DNA of 64,000 bases, from NCBI RefSeq assembly GCF_024345375.1, contig NZ_JAGQAZ010000001.1, positions 496,001 to 560,000 of the forward strand, read 5' to 3'. The position numbers were made by a program, and so were the translations under genes. Under the pieces are notes generated by a model. It was not told where the DNA came from and searched no databases. It saw nothing but the letters and a program-made list of their open reading frames with translations. Source of the DNA: Cyanobium sp. WAJ14-Wanaka (lineage in GTDB: Bacteria > Cyanobacteriota > Cyanobacteriia > PCC-6307 > Cyanobiaceae). Shown in pieces: positions 53,336 to 63,297 of the stretch. Each line of letters starts with the position of its first letter. The first letter of the stretch is position 1.

Positions 53336-54754
53336 CTAGTCGAGCCACTCTGTATGGAAATTGCCAGGCTGGTCGACCCTGGCATAGGTGTGGGATCCAA
53401 AGCAGTCCCGCATCGCCTGAACCAGATTCTGGGGCAGACGTCCGGTGCGATAGCTGTCGATGTAATCCAGGGTGCTGGTCAGGCAAGGCACCGGAATGCC
53501 AGCAAGGGCTGCCCCAGCCACCACCCGGCGTAGGCCTGGAAGCCTGCGGTTGATCTGGTCAGCAAACCAGGGATCGAGCATCAGGTTGGCCAGATCGGGA
53601 TTGGTCCCATAGGCGTCCTGGATTCGCTGAAGCAGGCGGGCACGAATGATGCAGCCCCCTTTCCAGATTTGGCCGATTGCTGAGAAATTGAGTTTGTAGT
53701 CGTGGAGCTTGGAAGCCTCCTGCATAAGGGCCATGCCCTGGCCGTAGCTGACGATGCAGGCGGCGATGCATGCATCGCGAAGGTGCTCCATCCCCGCCTC
53801 GGGCGAACCCAGATCGAAGCCATGGGCAGGGGGGGCAGAAATAACTGTCTCGGCTGCTAGCCGTTCCGGTCGCAGGGAGCTGAGTACCCGGGCATTGAGG
53901 GCGGCATAAATAGTCGGTACGGGCACACCCATTTCCAGGGCGCTGACAACGGTCCAGAGACCTGTACCCTTTTGACCTGCAGCATCAACAATTTTCTCAA
54001 CGAGGTCGCTTCCGTCAGCCGGATCCTTGGTACGCAGGCAGACCTCGGTGATTTCAACCAGGAATGAGGCCAATTCCTCGGTTTGGTTCCACTGACCAAG
54101 CACATCGGCCATTTGATCGCCATTGAGACCCGCGACCCTCTTCATCAGGTCATAGGCCTCGGCAAGAATTTGCTCAATGCCGTACTCAATGCCGTTGTGG
54201 ACTGTCTTGACGAAGTGGCCGGCGCCGCCGGGGCCGATATATGTGACGCAGGGGCCGTCATCGACCTGGGCGGCCATTTTGCGGACTAGGGGCTCAATGG
54301 CGTCGTAGGCCGCCTTGGTACCCCCGGGCATCATGCTCGGGCCCTCCAGTGCTCCCTTGGCTCCCCCGGAAACCCCCATGCCGATATATCCAAAGCTATT
54401 ACTCTCGAGTTCGGCCACCCGACGCTCGGTGTCGGTGTAGAGGGAATTTCCCCCATCAATCAGGAGATCACCCTCCTCCAGGTAGGGGGAAATGGCAGCG
54501 ATCGTGTCATCTACGGGCTGGCCGGCCTTAACCATCATCAGGATGCGTCTAGGCCGTTCCAGCTTTTCAACTAGCTCCTGCAGCGTTGCGGCACCGACGA
54601 TGTCCTTGCCCGCACCCAAACCAGCAAGGAAATCCTCGGTCTTGGACCAGGTGCGGTTGTAGACGGCACTCGAGAAACCATTGCGCTCAGCGTTGAGCAC
54701 AAGGTTTTCCCCCATTACGCCCAGACCAATTAGGCCGAAATGTGCCTTACCCAT
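53336..54754 (-). CDS. gnd: 6-phosphogluconate dehydrogenase (decarboxylating)
   Basis: Converts 6-phosphogluconate to ribulose 5-phosphate with NADPH formation. ATG 54754 gives 472 residues beginning MGKAHFGLIGLGVMGENLVL. LIDGGNSLYTDT, YIGPGGAGHFVKTVHNGIEYG with the catalytic Lys, and the C-terminal FHTEWL segment are present. An in-frame start at 54817 is possible but unlikely. A small hairpin lies between a GGGGAG ribosome-binding site and the start codon (54759-54772). Confidence 0.96.
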   Translation of the reverse strand: MGKAHFGLIGLGVMGENLVLNAERNGFSSAVYNRTWSKTEDFLAGLGAGKDIVGAATLQELVEKLERPRRILMMVKAGQPVDDTIAAISPYLEEGDLLIDGGNSLYTDTERRVAELESNSFGYIGMGVSGGAKGALEGPSMMPGGTKAAYDAIEPLVRKMAAQVDDGPCVTYIGPGGAGHFVKTVHNGIEYGIEQILAEAYDLMKRVAGLNGDQMADVLGQWNQTEELASFLVEITEVCLRTKDPADGSDLVEKIVDAAGQKGTGLWTVVSALEMGVPVPTIYAALNARVLSSLRPERLAAETVISAPPAHGFDLGSPEAGMEHLRDACIAACIVSYGQGMALMQEASKLHDYKLNFSAIGQIWKGGCIIRARLLQRIQDAYGTNPDLANLMLDPWFADQINRRLPGLRRVVAGAALAGIPVPCLTSTLDYIDSYRTGRLPQNLVQAMRDCFGSHTYARVDQPGNFHTEWLD

Positions 54755-54758
54755 GGAA

Positions 54759-54772
54759 ATCTGATTACAGAT
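54759..54772 (-). promoter_or_regulatory. Hairpin between the ribosome-binding site and the gnd start
   Basis: In the gnd transcript a GGGGAG element (about 54773-54778) is followed at once by the perfect five-pair hairpin ATCTG-TAAT-CAGAT (54772-54759), then TTCC and ATG. Unfolded spacing is 18 bases, too long; folded, the effective distance is about four bases. The fold could set translation efficiency. Confidence 0.4.
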
Positions 54773-54870
54773 CTCCCCATATTGGCCAGCAATCAGGTTG
54801 ATTGCCTTAATTGTCACGACAGTAGGGGGCCTATGTCAGCAACTCCTAGCCAAGAGATGGCTGTTGTCTT

Positions 54871-56166
54871 TTAAATCACCGATCCGTCGGCAATGGTTCC
54901 ATTTTTGACGACAACCACGATGCCATTGCGAATATAAAAATTTAGTTCAGGCCTGTCTGCCTCTTCGACCCGGTCCTTGTTGATTATCGAGACATTACTA
55001 CCAATTCGAACGTTTTTATCCAGGATTGCCCGCTTCACCGTTGTACCTTTGCCCACACCAATGGGAATGCCACCCCTCTCCCTAAGAACAGCACGCTCTT
55101 CAGATGATTCGAAGTAATCTGCCCCCATGAGAAGGGTGTCCTGGAGTACTACCTCATCCTCGATGCGACTTCTAACGCCTAGAACACAGTGATGAATTGT
55201 GCAAGCTTTTAGCAGCGATCCTTCGCCAATAATGGATTCAGTAACTTGGGAATCCTGCAGCTTGCTGGGGGGCAAGTAGCGTGGCCGAGTATAAATAGGA
55301 AATTTTTCGTCATAGAAGGAAAATGCGGGATTGGGCTGGTCTGTAAGGGCAAGATTTGCCTCAAAGAAGGCCCCAATTGTACCGATATCTTCCCAGTAAT
55401 CATCAAACAGGAAGCTTTGGAGCCGATCGCCCCGGGCCAGGGAAGAGGGGATTATCTCCTTACCAAAATCAGTGGCACTGGGATTGCTGCTCAATAAATT
55501 AAACAGGGTTTCCCGACTAAATACATAGATTCCCATCGAGGCTAGAAATGGTCGCTTCTCGGCTTCCTCAGGCGAAAGGCCAAGGCTCTGGGTATCCACA
55601 CGCATGGCTTCAAGGGCCTCTCCCTTGGGCTTCTCCCTAAATTCAGCAATGCTGCCCTCGGAATCCGTTCGCATTAACCCGAATTCCTGAGCCTGGGCCG
55701 CATCAACAGGCAAGGCTCCCACCGTGAGCTGGGCACCAGTGGCGATGTGGTGCTCAACAAATTTGCTGTAATCCATCCGGTACAGCTGGTCGCCGGAAAG
55801 GATCAGGTAGTGGTCCACATCCCATTCCTGGAACAGCCACTGGTATTTACGAACGGCGTCTGCGGTGCCCTCAAACCAGCTGGGGCTATCGGGGGTTTGC
55901 TGGGCTGCCAGCACCTCCACAAAGCCCTGACCAAAGCCGGCCGAGAGGTTGTAGCTCATCGTCAGGTGACGGTTGAGCGAGGCACTGTTGAATTGGGTCA
56001 GCACATAGATCTTGTTGATCTCTGAATTGATGCAATTGCTGATGGGAATATCAATCAGCCGGTACTTACCAGCCAGGGGCACAGCGGGCTTGGCCCTGGT
56101 CTTGGTGAGGGGATAAAGGCGGGTACCGGCACCGCCACCAAGAATGATCGCCAAAACGCGCTTCAT
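54871..56166 (-). CDS. glgC: Glucose-1-phosphate adenylyltransferase
   Basis: Makes ADP-glucose for glycogen synthesis. The 431 residues have the N-terminal [20 protein letters not shown] nucleotide and activator site, [11 protein letters not shown] in the middle, and a C-terminal left-handed beta helix ([15 protein letters not shown]) ending [19 protein letters not shown] with the 3-PGA-activation lysines typical of cyanobacterial enzymes. Expect activation by 3-phosphoglycerate and inhibition by phosphate. It lies between hemA and gnd on one strand. Confidence 0.97.
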   Translation of the reverse strand: MKRVLAIILGGGAGTRLYPLTKTRAKPAVPLAGKYRLIDIPISNCINSEINKIYVLTQFNSASLNRHLTMSYNLSAGFGQGFVEVLAAQQTPDSPSWFEGTADAVRKYQWLFQEWDVDHYLILSGDQLYRMDYSKFVEHHIATGAQLTVGALPVDAAQAQEFGLMRTDSEGSIAEFREKPKGEALEAMRVDTQSLGLSPEEAEKRPFLASMGIYVFSRETLFNLLSSNPSATDFGKEIIPSSLARGDRLQSFLFDDYWEDIGTIGAFFEANLALTDQPNPAFSFYDEKFPIYTRPRYLPPSKLQDSQVTESIIGEGSLLKACTIHHCVLGVRSRIEDEVVLQDTLLMGADYFESSEERAVLRERGGIPIGVGKGTTVKRAILDKNVRIGSNVSIINKDRVEEADRPELNFYIRNGIVVVVKNGTIADGSVI

Positions 56167-56265
56167 CGGCCTGCTTCCCCTATGCGAGATGGAGCGACCG
56201 TACTGGAGCAGTGCACCGCTAGGCGAGTGCTGGGAGCACTGCGGGTACGAACTGTTGCGTTGGCA

Positions 56266-57594
56266 TTACTGGTTGCTGGAACCATCAGCCAATCCCTGGT
56301 CTGAATTGAGCTCAAAGAGGTCCTGGAGCACCCGCATGGCTGTGTGGCGCTGTTGACGGGGCTGGGGTGACCTCAGGTTGGTGACGGGGGTATGCAGGAC
56401 CTTATTGATGATCCCCTTACTGAGGGCCTCGACCACCTTCCGTTCCCGCGCTGAAAGGTCCGGTCCCATGCGGCTAAGGGCCTTCTGAAGCTCCTGTTCG
56501 CGGATGTCCTCCAGTTGGCGCCTTAGCCTGTTCACCACTGGAACGGCCTCAAGCCCATCCCACCATTCGAGAAAAATCCTGGATTCCTCCTCGAGCAAAC
56601 CCTCGGCCTCGGCCGCTATTTCCCTGCGAGCCTCCTGGTTTCTGGCCACCACCTCCTGGAGGTCATCCACGTCATAGGCGGAGACCCCAGCCAGATCAGC
56701 GGTATCGGCGGAGATATTGCGCGGTACGCCGATGTCTACCAGGATCAAGCTTGAGCGGCGGTTTAGGGCTGAGAGGCTGGCTGCGCTGATGATCGGTTCA
56801 TCTGCCGCCGTACTCGTAAATACGAGGGAGCAGGTGCTGAGGCAGTGGTTGAGGTCGGTGAGGGGCCTGCATTGGACCGGCAATGCAGGGAAATCAGCTG
56901 CCAATAGCTCGGCCCTACTGACGGTGCGATTGAGCAGAACCACCCCCTTACAGCCCTTCGCCTGGAGATGCTGGAGCAGTAGCCGTGCCATGCGCCCGGC
57001 GCCGACCACGGCCACCTGCTCCTGATCAAGGGGGACGAGGTCATCTAGGCCCCTTGCCTGGCCGACCTTTAGCTGGGCCAATTCGACGGCTGCTGAACTG
57101 ATCGAAACAGCTCCCGTGCCCAGGTTGGTTTCGGTTCTGACCCGCTTGCCCGTACTTACGGCCTGGGTCAACAACCTGTTCAGAATCGGCCCTACGGAAC
57201 GATGCTCCTGGCCCAGCCGAACCATTTTCTTTACCTGGGAAAGGATCTGTCCCTCTCCCAGCACTAGGGAATCGAGTCCCGCTGCTACCCGCAACAGATG
57301 GCTGATCGCCTCTTCGTGGTGATAGGTGAATAGGTGGGGGCTCAGATCCTCCACGTCAAGCCCTGAATGCTGGCTCAGGAAGGATCCAACAGCAGAAATA
57401 CCCTGCTCCGGATTGCGGAGCAGGGTGTAGATCTCGAGCCGGTTACAGGTGCTGAGGATTGAAGCCTCAAGCACCTGCTCGTCAGCTCGAAGCTGGTTGA
57501 GCGATGCCTCCATGGTTTGGTCCGGGATGCTGAGGCGCTCCCGGATCTCCACTGGAGCCGTGCGGTGACTAAGGCCGACTACGGCGATGTGCAT
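56266..57594 (-). CDS. hemA: Glutamyl-tRNA reductase
   Basis: First committed step of tetrapyrrole synthesis: reduces glutamyl-tRNA to glutamate-1-semialdehyde. The 442-residue protein shows VGLSHRTAPVEIRE, the catalytic Cys in LSTCNRLEIYTLL, the NADPH-binding VVGAGRMARLLLQH and a C-terminal dimerisation helix. It is placed between glpX and glgC, linking heme/chlorophyll precursor supply with carbon metabolism. Confidence 0.97.
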   Translation of the reverse strand: MHIAVVGLSHRTAPVEIRERLSIPDQTMEASLNQLRADEQVLEASILSTCNRLEIYTLLRNPEQGISAVGSFLSQHSGLDVEDLSPHLFTYHHEEAISHLLRVAAGLDSLVLGEGQILSQVKKMVRLGQEHRSVGPILNRLLTQAVSTGKRVRTETNLGTGAVSISSAAVELAQLKVGQARGLDDLVPLDQEQVAVVGAGRMARLLLQHLQAKGCKGVVLLNRTVSRAELLAADFPALPVQCRPLTDLNHCLSTCSLVFTSTAADEPIISAASLSALNRRSSLILVDIGVPRNISADTADLAGVSAYDVDDLQEVVARNQEARREIAAEAEGLLEEESRIFLEWWDGLEAVPVVNRLRRQLEDIREQELQKALSRMGPDLSARERKVVEALSKGIINKVLHTPVTNLRSPQPRQQRHTAMRVLQDLFELNSDQGLADGSSNQ

Positions 57595-57628
57595 GGAGGA
57601 TGCTCTGGTGCTCGGCTACCTACTTGAA

Positions 57629-58633
57629 TCAGGTGAGGGCGATGCTCTTAGCCCCCTGTTTGATGTGGATGGTGTTGGTGAAGCGGGCGGTGTCGTCGAG
57701 GGTGCTGATCACCAGGCTGCTGGTGCGGGTGCAGTCTTTCTCAAACTTCACCCCATGGAAAAGCAAGCCATCGGTGATGCCACTGCCAGCAAAAACAACG
57801 TTTTCACCTGAGGCCAGTTCCTCGGCTTCGTAGATCTTGTCCACATCGGTGATGCCCATTTCGTTGAGCCGGGCGATGTTGCCCTCCTTGGTGTAATCGG
57901 CCCACTCGCTGGTCTGGGCCACAGCGGGGTCATAGACCAGCTGGCCCTGGAAGTGGCCGCCAAGAGCTCGCATGGCAGCGGCGGAAATGACACCCTCAGG
58001 GGCGGCACCAATACCCATCAGGCAGTGGGTACCTGTGCCAGCAAATCCACAGGCGATGGCGGCCTGGACATCTCCATCGGAAATGGGCTGCACCCGGGCA
58101 CCTGTGGCACGGATTTCAGCAATCAAATCCTTGTGCCGGGCCCGATCCATCACCACAATGGTCAGCTCACTGGCGGCCAGGCCAAGGACCTCACTGAGGA
58201 TGCTGATGTTTTCAGTGGCCGACTTGCGGATATCCACCTTGCCCTTGGCGGCAGGGGGGGCAGCCAGCTTCTTCATGTAGAAGTCGGGGGCGTTGAAGAG
58301 GCCACCACGGTCTGAGGCGGCAAGTACCGCCATCGAACCCCTCTGGCTGTTGGCGCAAAGGTTTGTGCCTTCGCAGGGATCAACGGCAAAATCCACACCG
58401 GGACCGGTGCCACTGCCCACTTCCTCGCCGATGTAGAGCATGGGCGCTTCATCGCGCTCACCCTCGCCAATCACGATCCGACCTTGCATTTGAATCTTGC
58501 CCATGCGCGTGCGCATGGCTTCAACAGCAGCGGCATCGGCTTCGTCTTTTTTGCCCAGGCCGGTCAGTTCAGCTGATGCGATGGCGGCCTGTTCAACGAC
58601 CTCGAGAATTTCCTGGATGAGGGTGCGATCCAC
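57629..58633 (-). CDS. glpX: Fructose-1,6-/sedoheptulose-1,7-bisphosphatase, class II (GlpX type)
   Basis: The dual-function Calvin-cycle phosphatase of cyanobacteria. The 334-residue protein starts with GTG 58633 ([17 protein letters not shown]). Metal and substrate motifs are [20 protein letters not shown] and DPCEGTNLC; the GlpX-type SGITDG segment is present. It is divergent from rpe with a 180-base gap that should contain both promoters. Confidence 0.97.
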   Translation of the reverse strand: MDRTLIQEILEVVEQAAIASAELTGLGKKDEADAAAVEAMRTRMGKIQMQGRIVIGEGERDEAPMLYIGEEVGSGTGPGVDFAVDPCEGTNLCANSQRGSMAVLAASDRGGLFNAPDFYMKKLAAPPAAKGKVDIRKSATENISILSEVLGLAASELTIVVMDRARHKDLIAEIRATGARVQPISDGDVQAAIACGFAGTGTHCLMGIGAAPEGVISAAAMRALGGHFQGQLVYDPAVAQTSEWADYTKEGNIARLNEMGITDVDKIYEAEELASGENVVFAGSGITDGLLFHGVKFEKDCTRTSSLVISTLDDTARFTNTIHIKQGAKSIALT

Positions 58634-58777
58634 AATGATCCGGCAGGGGGGAGATGGGCTTCAGCGCTCTAGGTGAAGGCTGTGGCAGACAGGCAAGCGC
58701 CAGATGCTGCAGTGGCTTTCAAGTCTTGAAGCGGCCGCAACTGTATCAGTGAACAAGGGGGCTAAGGGTCGGCTCCT

Positions 58778-58783
58778 TACAAT
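58778..58783 (+). promoter_or_regulatory. Possible -10 element of rpe
   Basis: TACAAT lies about 31 bases before the rpe ATG, a usual distance for a -10 box with a short leader. No clear -35 box is found 16-18 bases upstream. The call rests on one hexamer. Confidence 0.3.
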
Positions 58784-58813
58784 CGATTTCCCCTGCCCCC
58801 CTGAGGTTCTCCC

Positions 58814-59488
58814 ATGAGCACCAAGTCTCTGGTGATCTCCCCTTCGATCCTCTCGGCTGATTTTTCCAGACTTGGTGACGATGTCCGTGCCGTAGACGAG
58901 GCAGGGGCCGACTGGATTCATGTGGACGTGATGGATGGGCGCTTCGTTCCCAACATCACGATTGGACCACTGATCGTTCAGGCCCTGAGACCTGTGACAA
59001 CCAAGACCCTGGATGTCCACCTGATGATCGTGGAGCCCGAAAGGTATGTGGCCGATTTTGCCAAGGCCGGCGCAGACATCATCAGCGTCCAAGTCGAAGC
59101 CTGTCCGCACCTTCACCGGAATTTGGCCCAGATCAAGGATCTCGGCAAAATGGCAGGGGCGGTTCTAAACCCCAGCACTCCCCTGGATACCCTCGAGTAT
59201 TGCCTGGAACTCTGTGACCTGGTTTTGATCATGAGCGTCAACCCGGGCTTTGGGGGTCAAAGCTTTATTCCTTCCCAAGTAGACAAAATCCGCGATCTGC
59301 GCCGGATGTGTGATGCAAAGGGCTTGGATCCCTGGATCGAGGTGGATGGCGGCATTAAGGCAGAAAATGCCTGGCAGGTTATCGAGGCCGGCGCAAACGC
59401 AATTGTTAGTGGCTCGGGGGTCTTCAACCAGCCGAGCTACGCAGAAGCAATTACCGGCATTCGCAACAGCCGCCGGCCGGGCGCCTAG
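58814..59488 (+). CDS. rpe: Ribulose-phosphate 3-epimerase
   Basis: Interconverts ribulose 5-phosphate and xylulose 5-phosphate in the Calvin and pentose phosphate cycles. It is 224 residues of TIM barrel with [48 protein letters not shown] and [14 protein letters not shown]-like sequence (about 58802) precedes ATG. The 3' end overlaps the convergent ccsA stop by four bases. Confidence 0.97.
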   Translation: MSTKSLVISPSILSADFSRLGDDVRAVDEAGADWIHVDVMDGRFVPNITIGPLIVQALRPVTTKTLDVHLMIVEPERYVADFAKAGADIISVQVEACPHLHRNLAQIKDLGKMAGAVLNPSTPLDTLEYCLELCDLVLIMSVNPGFGGQSFIPSQVDKIRDLRRMCDAKGLDPWIEVDGGIKAENAWQVIEAGANAIVSGSGVFNQPSYAEAITGIRNSRRPGA

Positions 59489-60414
59489 CTGTCAAAGAAC
59501 CAGCCGTAGCTGTGCAGGCCAATGCCGAGCAGGTTTACGCCGATGTAGCAAACAGCTATGACGACCAGACCTGCTACGGCAACGAATGCTGGCTTGCGGC
59601 CCTGCCAGCCGCGAATTAGGCGGGTGTGTAGGTAGGCGGCGTAAACCAGCCAACAAATCAGAGCCCAGGTTTCCTTGGGATCCCAGCTCCACCAGCTTCC
59701 CCAGGCTTCGTTAGCCCAAACGGCCCCACTTACCAAGCCAACAGACAGCAGCAAAAAGCCAACTGTGATCGTTCTGTAGCTGAGCGAATCGAGTTGCTCA
59801 GCCACCGGCATTGCCACACTGCTCAGCTGGGCTGGCCCTGGATTTCCCCCGGCGGTAGCAAGTTGGGCCTGGCGATAGCCGCCACTGCCGATGGAATTAC
59901 TGCGCAACTCGAGCACCTGTCCCCTGTCCGTAAAGAGCACCGCCAGGGAGAGCAGGGAGCCCACAAGGAGCGCCGCATAACTCACCATGATCACGCTGAC
60001 GTGCATGATCAGCCAGCTGGAGCGAAGGGCCGGAACCAGGGGTGATGCCTCTTGAAGGGTGCCGGGCAGGGCAAAACTGGCAAAGGCCACACATCCCAAG
60101 GCCATGGGCGTTGCAGCTGCTGGAACAAGCGGAGAGGGCCAACTGCGCTCCACGAGTAACTGGGTGAAGGTGCAGGCCCAGGCCAAAAAGCACAGGGATT
60201 CGTAGAGATTGCTGATCGGGAAATGGCCCGAATCCAGCCAGCGCAGGACCAATTGGGCCGTTAGGCAGAGGTTTGCAGAGGCAACAAGCAACCGCACGGC
60301 TGAACTGTTGCGGCCGCCACTAAGGGCCCAGAAAGATAGGGGTAATACCAGCAGAAGCAGGGCAAAAGCCCCAAGCCCCAGGGCGAGAACTGGGTCGTGT
60401 AACAGGGCGCTCAA
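59485..60414 (-). CDS. ccsA: Cytochrome c biogenesis protein CcsA (system II)
   Basis: A membrane heme-delivery protein for c-type cytochromes. The 309 residues have about eight transmembrane helices and the tryptophan-rich WWD motif ([19 protein letters not shown]) near residue 245 with conserved His nearby. The TTG start at 60414 is preceded by the LPS permease gene in the same direction. Its usual partner Ccs1/CcsB is not in the window. Confidence 0.93.
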   Translation of the reverse strand: MSALLHDPVLALGLGAFALLLLVLPLSFWALSGGRNSSAVRLLVASANLCLTAQLVLRWLDSGHFPISNLYESLCFLAWACTFTQLLVERSWPSPLVPAAATPMALGCVAFASFALPGTLQEASPLVPALRSSWLIMHVSVIMVSYAALLVGSLLSLAVLFTDRGQVLELRSNSIGSGGYRQAQLATAGGNPGPAQLSSVAMPVAEQLDSLSYRTITVGFLLLSVGLVSGAVWANEAWGSWWSWDPKETWALICWLVYAAYLHTRLIRGWQGRKPAFVAVAGLVVIAVCYIGVNLLGIGLHSYGWFFDS

Positions 60415-60468
60415 ATTTGTTTGGCTGCAACGGGAGTCCGGCTCCCATTTTGGCGCAACGCCCAGGCT

Positions 60469-61644
60469 TCAGCGACTTGATTGGCGCAACAGATACACAC
60501 CCCCTGACAGACCCAGGACAACCGGGAACCAGGCTGAAATGAACGGCAGCAATGTGCCCTTGACTCCGAGGGCGCTCGACATGAAGGCCACAAGGTAGTA
60601 GCCGAATATCAGCAAAACACTCAGACCAAATCCCTGGCTGCGGCTGTGGCGAGATTGGGGTTGCACACCAAGGCTGCTGCCGATCAGACCAAACACCAGG
60701 CAGACAGCGGGAAAGGAAAAGCGCTCCTGAATTCGAACAGTAAGTTTACGGGCCTGCTTCTGATCGCCAGATTGACGCAGCAATTTAACTGCCGTTTTAG
60801 CCTGGCCGATTGTCATTGTTTCATAACCGGGTATCTTCGCCATCTCCTGGGGCTCGCTCCCAAGGGGATAAAGGTATCGATCAAAATCTGCAGATGTGGT
60901 AGCGCCCTTAGAGTCTGGATCGACGGAGAATAGGTGTCCGTCTCGAAATATCCATTGGGCATCCTTCTCGCTCCAATTGGCCCTCTCGGCAGTCAACAAA
61001 ACCCTTTGATTACCTCTAGAAAGATCCAAAAGGGTGACCTGTTCCATAACGCCTTTGTTAAAGCGTTGGGCATAGAAGAAGTGGGTCAAACCTCGCTGAC
61101 GAGAACCATCCGGAAAGCTAATTTTTCCGTACTTTGAGAACATCACATTATCCTGCTGTTCACCTGCTATGGCTCTGCCAAGGGCTTTATTCAGTACAAC
61201 TTTTGATTCCCTCAGGGTCTGGGGTACAACCACCTCATTAAAGGTAAAGGTTATTAAGGTCATCGCCAGGGCAATTGCCAGGGCTGGCACAACCATCCTC
61301 CAGGTGGCAACTCCAACCGAGCGGAGGGCGGTGAGCTCACTGTTGCCTGAGAGTTTGCTGTAGGTAAGCAGTGTGGCCATTAGTGTAGCCATCGGAAATG
61401 ACAACACCAAGAACTGAGGCATCTGCAATAACAGCACATGGGCCGCCACATTTATGGGCAGACCTGATTCCGCAACTTTGCGTACCAAATCAAATACAGC
61501 ACCAACCGACAGGGAAACAGCCGTGAATGCCGCAATGCCAAACAGCAGCGGACCAAGCAACTCAGAAAGTAGCCAGCGATCCAGTAGGGGAATTCGCCGC
61601 CAGCCCCCTAGAATTTTAGTCTGAACATTGTCAATGGCTGTCAT
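60469..61644 (-). CDS. LptF/LptG-family permease
   Basis: An inner-membrane permease of the YjgP/YjgQ family, part of the LptB2FG LPS exporter. The 391 residues have an N-terminal helical group (LLSELLGPLLFGIAAFTAVSL, LLQMPQFLVLSFPMATLMATLL), a periplasmic beta-jellyroll region and C-terminal helices. Cyanobacteria often have a single such permease, so F or G cannot be assigned. The start overlaps lptB (ATGA). Confidence 0.9.
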   Translation of the reverse strand: MTAIDNVQTKILGGWRRIPLLDRWLLSELLGPLLFGIAAFTAVSLSVGAVFDLVRKVAESGLPINVAAHVLLLQMPQFLVLSFPMATLMATLLTYSKLSGNSELTALRSVGVATWRMVVPALAIALAMTLITFTFNEVVVPQTLRESKVVLNKALGRAIAGEQQDNVMFSKYGKISFPDGSRQRGLTHFFYAQRFNKGVMEQVTLLDLSRGNQRVLLTAERANWSEKDAQWIFRDGHLFSVDPDSKGATTSADFDRYLYPLGSEPQEMAKIPGYETMTIGQAKTAVKLLRQSGDQKQARKLTVRIQERFSFPAVCLVFGLIGSSLGVQPQSRHSRSQGFGLSVLLIFGYYLVAFMSSALGVKGTLLPFISAWFPVVLGLSGGVYLLRQSSR

Positions 61645-62369
61645 AGCCTGAAATCCTCGCCAAGGTAGTGACGGCGCACAAGGGGATTAGATCCAACCTC
61701 TGCGGATGATCCAGAAGCAAGAATGGAACCTTCGGAAAGAATATAGGCTCGATCAGTTATGGCCAGGGTTTCACGGACGTTATGGTCCGTAACCAGCAAG
61801 CCCATGCCGCGCTGGCGTAGTTGATCGATTAGTTCCTGAAGATCTGCAACCGCAATGGGGTCCACCCCTGCAAAGGGTTCATCGAGAAGCAAATAGCGAG
61901 GTCCCGATTCACCAACCGCCAGCGCCCTTGCCACCTCTGTCCGGCGACGTTCGCCGCCGGAGAGTTGGTAACCCTTGCGATTTTGAAAAGCCTGAAGATG
62001 GAAGTCTTCCACCAGCGACTCAAGGCGATCCCTACGGATTGATTTAGGCGTCGCACTCCCATCTAGGGCCAATCTGAGGTTATCCCTAACCGAGAGTTGC
62101 CTGAAAACACTCGGCTCCTGGGGTAAGTAGCCGATACCTAGACGGGCCCGCTGGGGCATCGATAGGGATTGAACGTCAGTCCCGTCCATTAAAATTGTGC
62201 CCGAATCGGGCCGCAGCAGACCCGTGACAAGCCCAAAGGTTGTGGTTTTACCTGCTCCATTTGGACCCAGCAGGCCCACCACCTCGCCTGGCGATAGTTC
62301 CAGGGAAACATTATCAACCAGAACACGACCCTGGATAGCCAGTACTACATCCTTGAGTTGCAGACTCAT
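61641..62369 (-). CDS. lptB: LPS export ABC transporter ATP-binding protein
   Basis: The cytoplasmic ATPase of the LPS exporter. The 242 residues have Walker A GPNGAGKTTTFGLVTG, the signature LSGGERRRTEVARAL, Walker B YLLLDEPFAGVDP and the switch His in VTDHNVRETL. The stop and start codons overlap with lptF/G and lptA on either side. Confidence 0.96.
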   Translation of the reverse strand: MSLQLKDVVLAIQGRVLVDNVSLELSPGEVVGLLGPNGAGKTTTFGLVTGLLRPDSGTILMDGTDVQSLSMPQRARLGIGYLPQEPSVFRQLSVRDNLRLALDGSATPKSIRRDRLESLVEDFHLQAFQNRKGYQLSGGERRRTEVARALAVGESGPRYLLLDEPFAGVDPIAVADLQELIDQLRQRGMGLLVTDHNVRETLAITDRAYILSEGSILASGSSAEVGSNPLVRRHYLGEDFRL

Positions 62370-62812
62370 GGGGCCTTAACCGCCTGGGTAGGAGCGGAGT
62401 TGAGTCGATACTTCGACACCACCTGGCCCCCAGCTAGGGGCTGGGCTACAAGCCGCTCACGCTCAACTAGATACACCACCTGTTCAGCCCTAATCGAGTG
62501 CCCATCTGCCTGAACCACGTCCACATCGCCGCTCAGGACTACTCGATTCTCCTTGGAAAAGTATTGGGCTTGGCGGGCAGTTGCGATAACTCGCTGGTCC
62601 GGATAGACGATTTTTACATTGCCAGTGGCAGTTACCACCCCAGTTGAGTTGTCTGCCTGCTGAAGATCAGATTCAATGCTGACAAGTCCCGTAGTAGGTG
62701 TAACGATCCGCTGCTCGGCTGGAACTGCTGAAGCAGCCGTGGCCAGGCCCATGCCATGGAAGGCAAAGGTGGCAACACCTATGGCGACCAGTCGTTTCAG
62801 CACAGAAGCCAA
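62366..62812 (-). CDS. lptA: LptA/OstA-like LPS transport periplasmic protein
   Basis: A periplasmic LPS carrier. The open frame runs back to GTG 62884, which overlaps the stop of the DUF309 gene, but a proper signal peptide (KRLVAIGVATFAFHGMGLATAAS) suggests a start at TTG 62812 or GTG 62803, with an AGGGCGG element about ten bases upstream of the former. One OstA beta domain is visible (GVVTATGNVKIVYPDQRVIA, VVLSGDVDVVQADGHSIRAE). The start is uncertain; the family is clear. Confidence 0.85.
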   Translation of the reverse strand: MASVLKRLVAIGVATFAFHGMGLATAASAVPAEQRIVTPTTGLVSIESDLQQADNSTGVVTATGNVKIVYPDQRVIATARQAQYFSKENRVVLSGDVDVVQADGHSIRAEQVVYLVERERLVAQPLAGGQVVSKYRLNSAPTQAVKAP

Positions 62813-62880
62813 CGGGTATGCCGCCCTAACGGCATTCAATCTACAGAATGGGTAGCTGCAATCTATGGTCCTATACATAG

Positions 62881-63237
62881 TCACTCTTGTTGCGCTGCAG
62901 TCAATTTGGGCTGATCAATGCCAACCAGGGAGCTCTGCCTATGCAGTGCATCGAGGCGACCAGCGCCGGTGACCTGCAGGGCCTTCAGATCAAGGCCAAG
63001 GGCTTGGTCGGGGGCGGTTTTCAAGCGGCCAAGGGCCTCACCCAGCAGAAGCGTGGCACCGCGCAAATTCCCCCTTTCCAGGTGCAGCTCGGCCACTGCC
63101 ATCTGTAAAACTCCGTGAAGTACTGGTCGCATTGGGCCAGCAGTTTCATGCCAAAGCTCTTCGAGGCAGTCGTGGCAGGCATACCACTCGCCTTGATTGA
63201 AGAGTTCGATAGCCCTGCCAAGCCTGGGATCGGCCAT
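62881..63237 (-). CDS. DUF309 family protein
   Basis: A 118-residue helical protein from ATG 63237, which has a GAGGAGG ribosome-binding site about nine bases upstream. The DUF309 signature is FNQGEWYACHDCLEELWHE with GVLQMAVAELHLERGN. The family probably binds a metal through the conserved His/Glu; function is unknown. It heads the lptA-lptB-permease-ccsA run. Confidence 0.85.
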   Translation of the reverse strand: MADPRLGRAIELFNQGEWYACHDCLEELWHETAGPMRPVLHGVLQMAVAELHLERGNLRGATLLLGEALGRLKTAPDQALGLDLKALQVTGAGRLDALHRQSSLVGIDQPKLTAAQQE

Positions 63238-63297
63238 CAAGAGTTCCTCCTCTAGGCAGGATCCATGGGGAGAAGCCATAGCTTGCGCCTATCCCCC

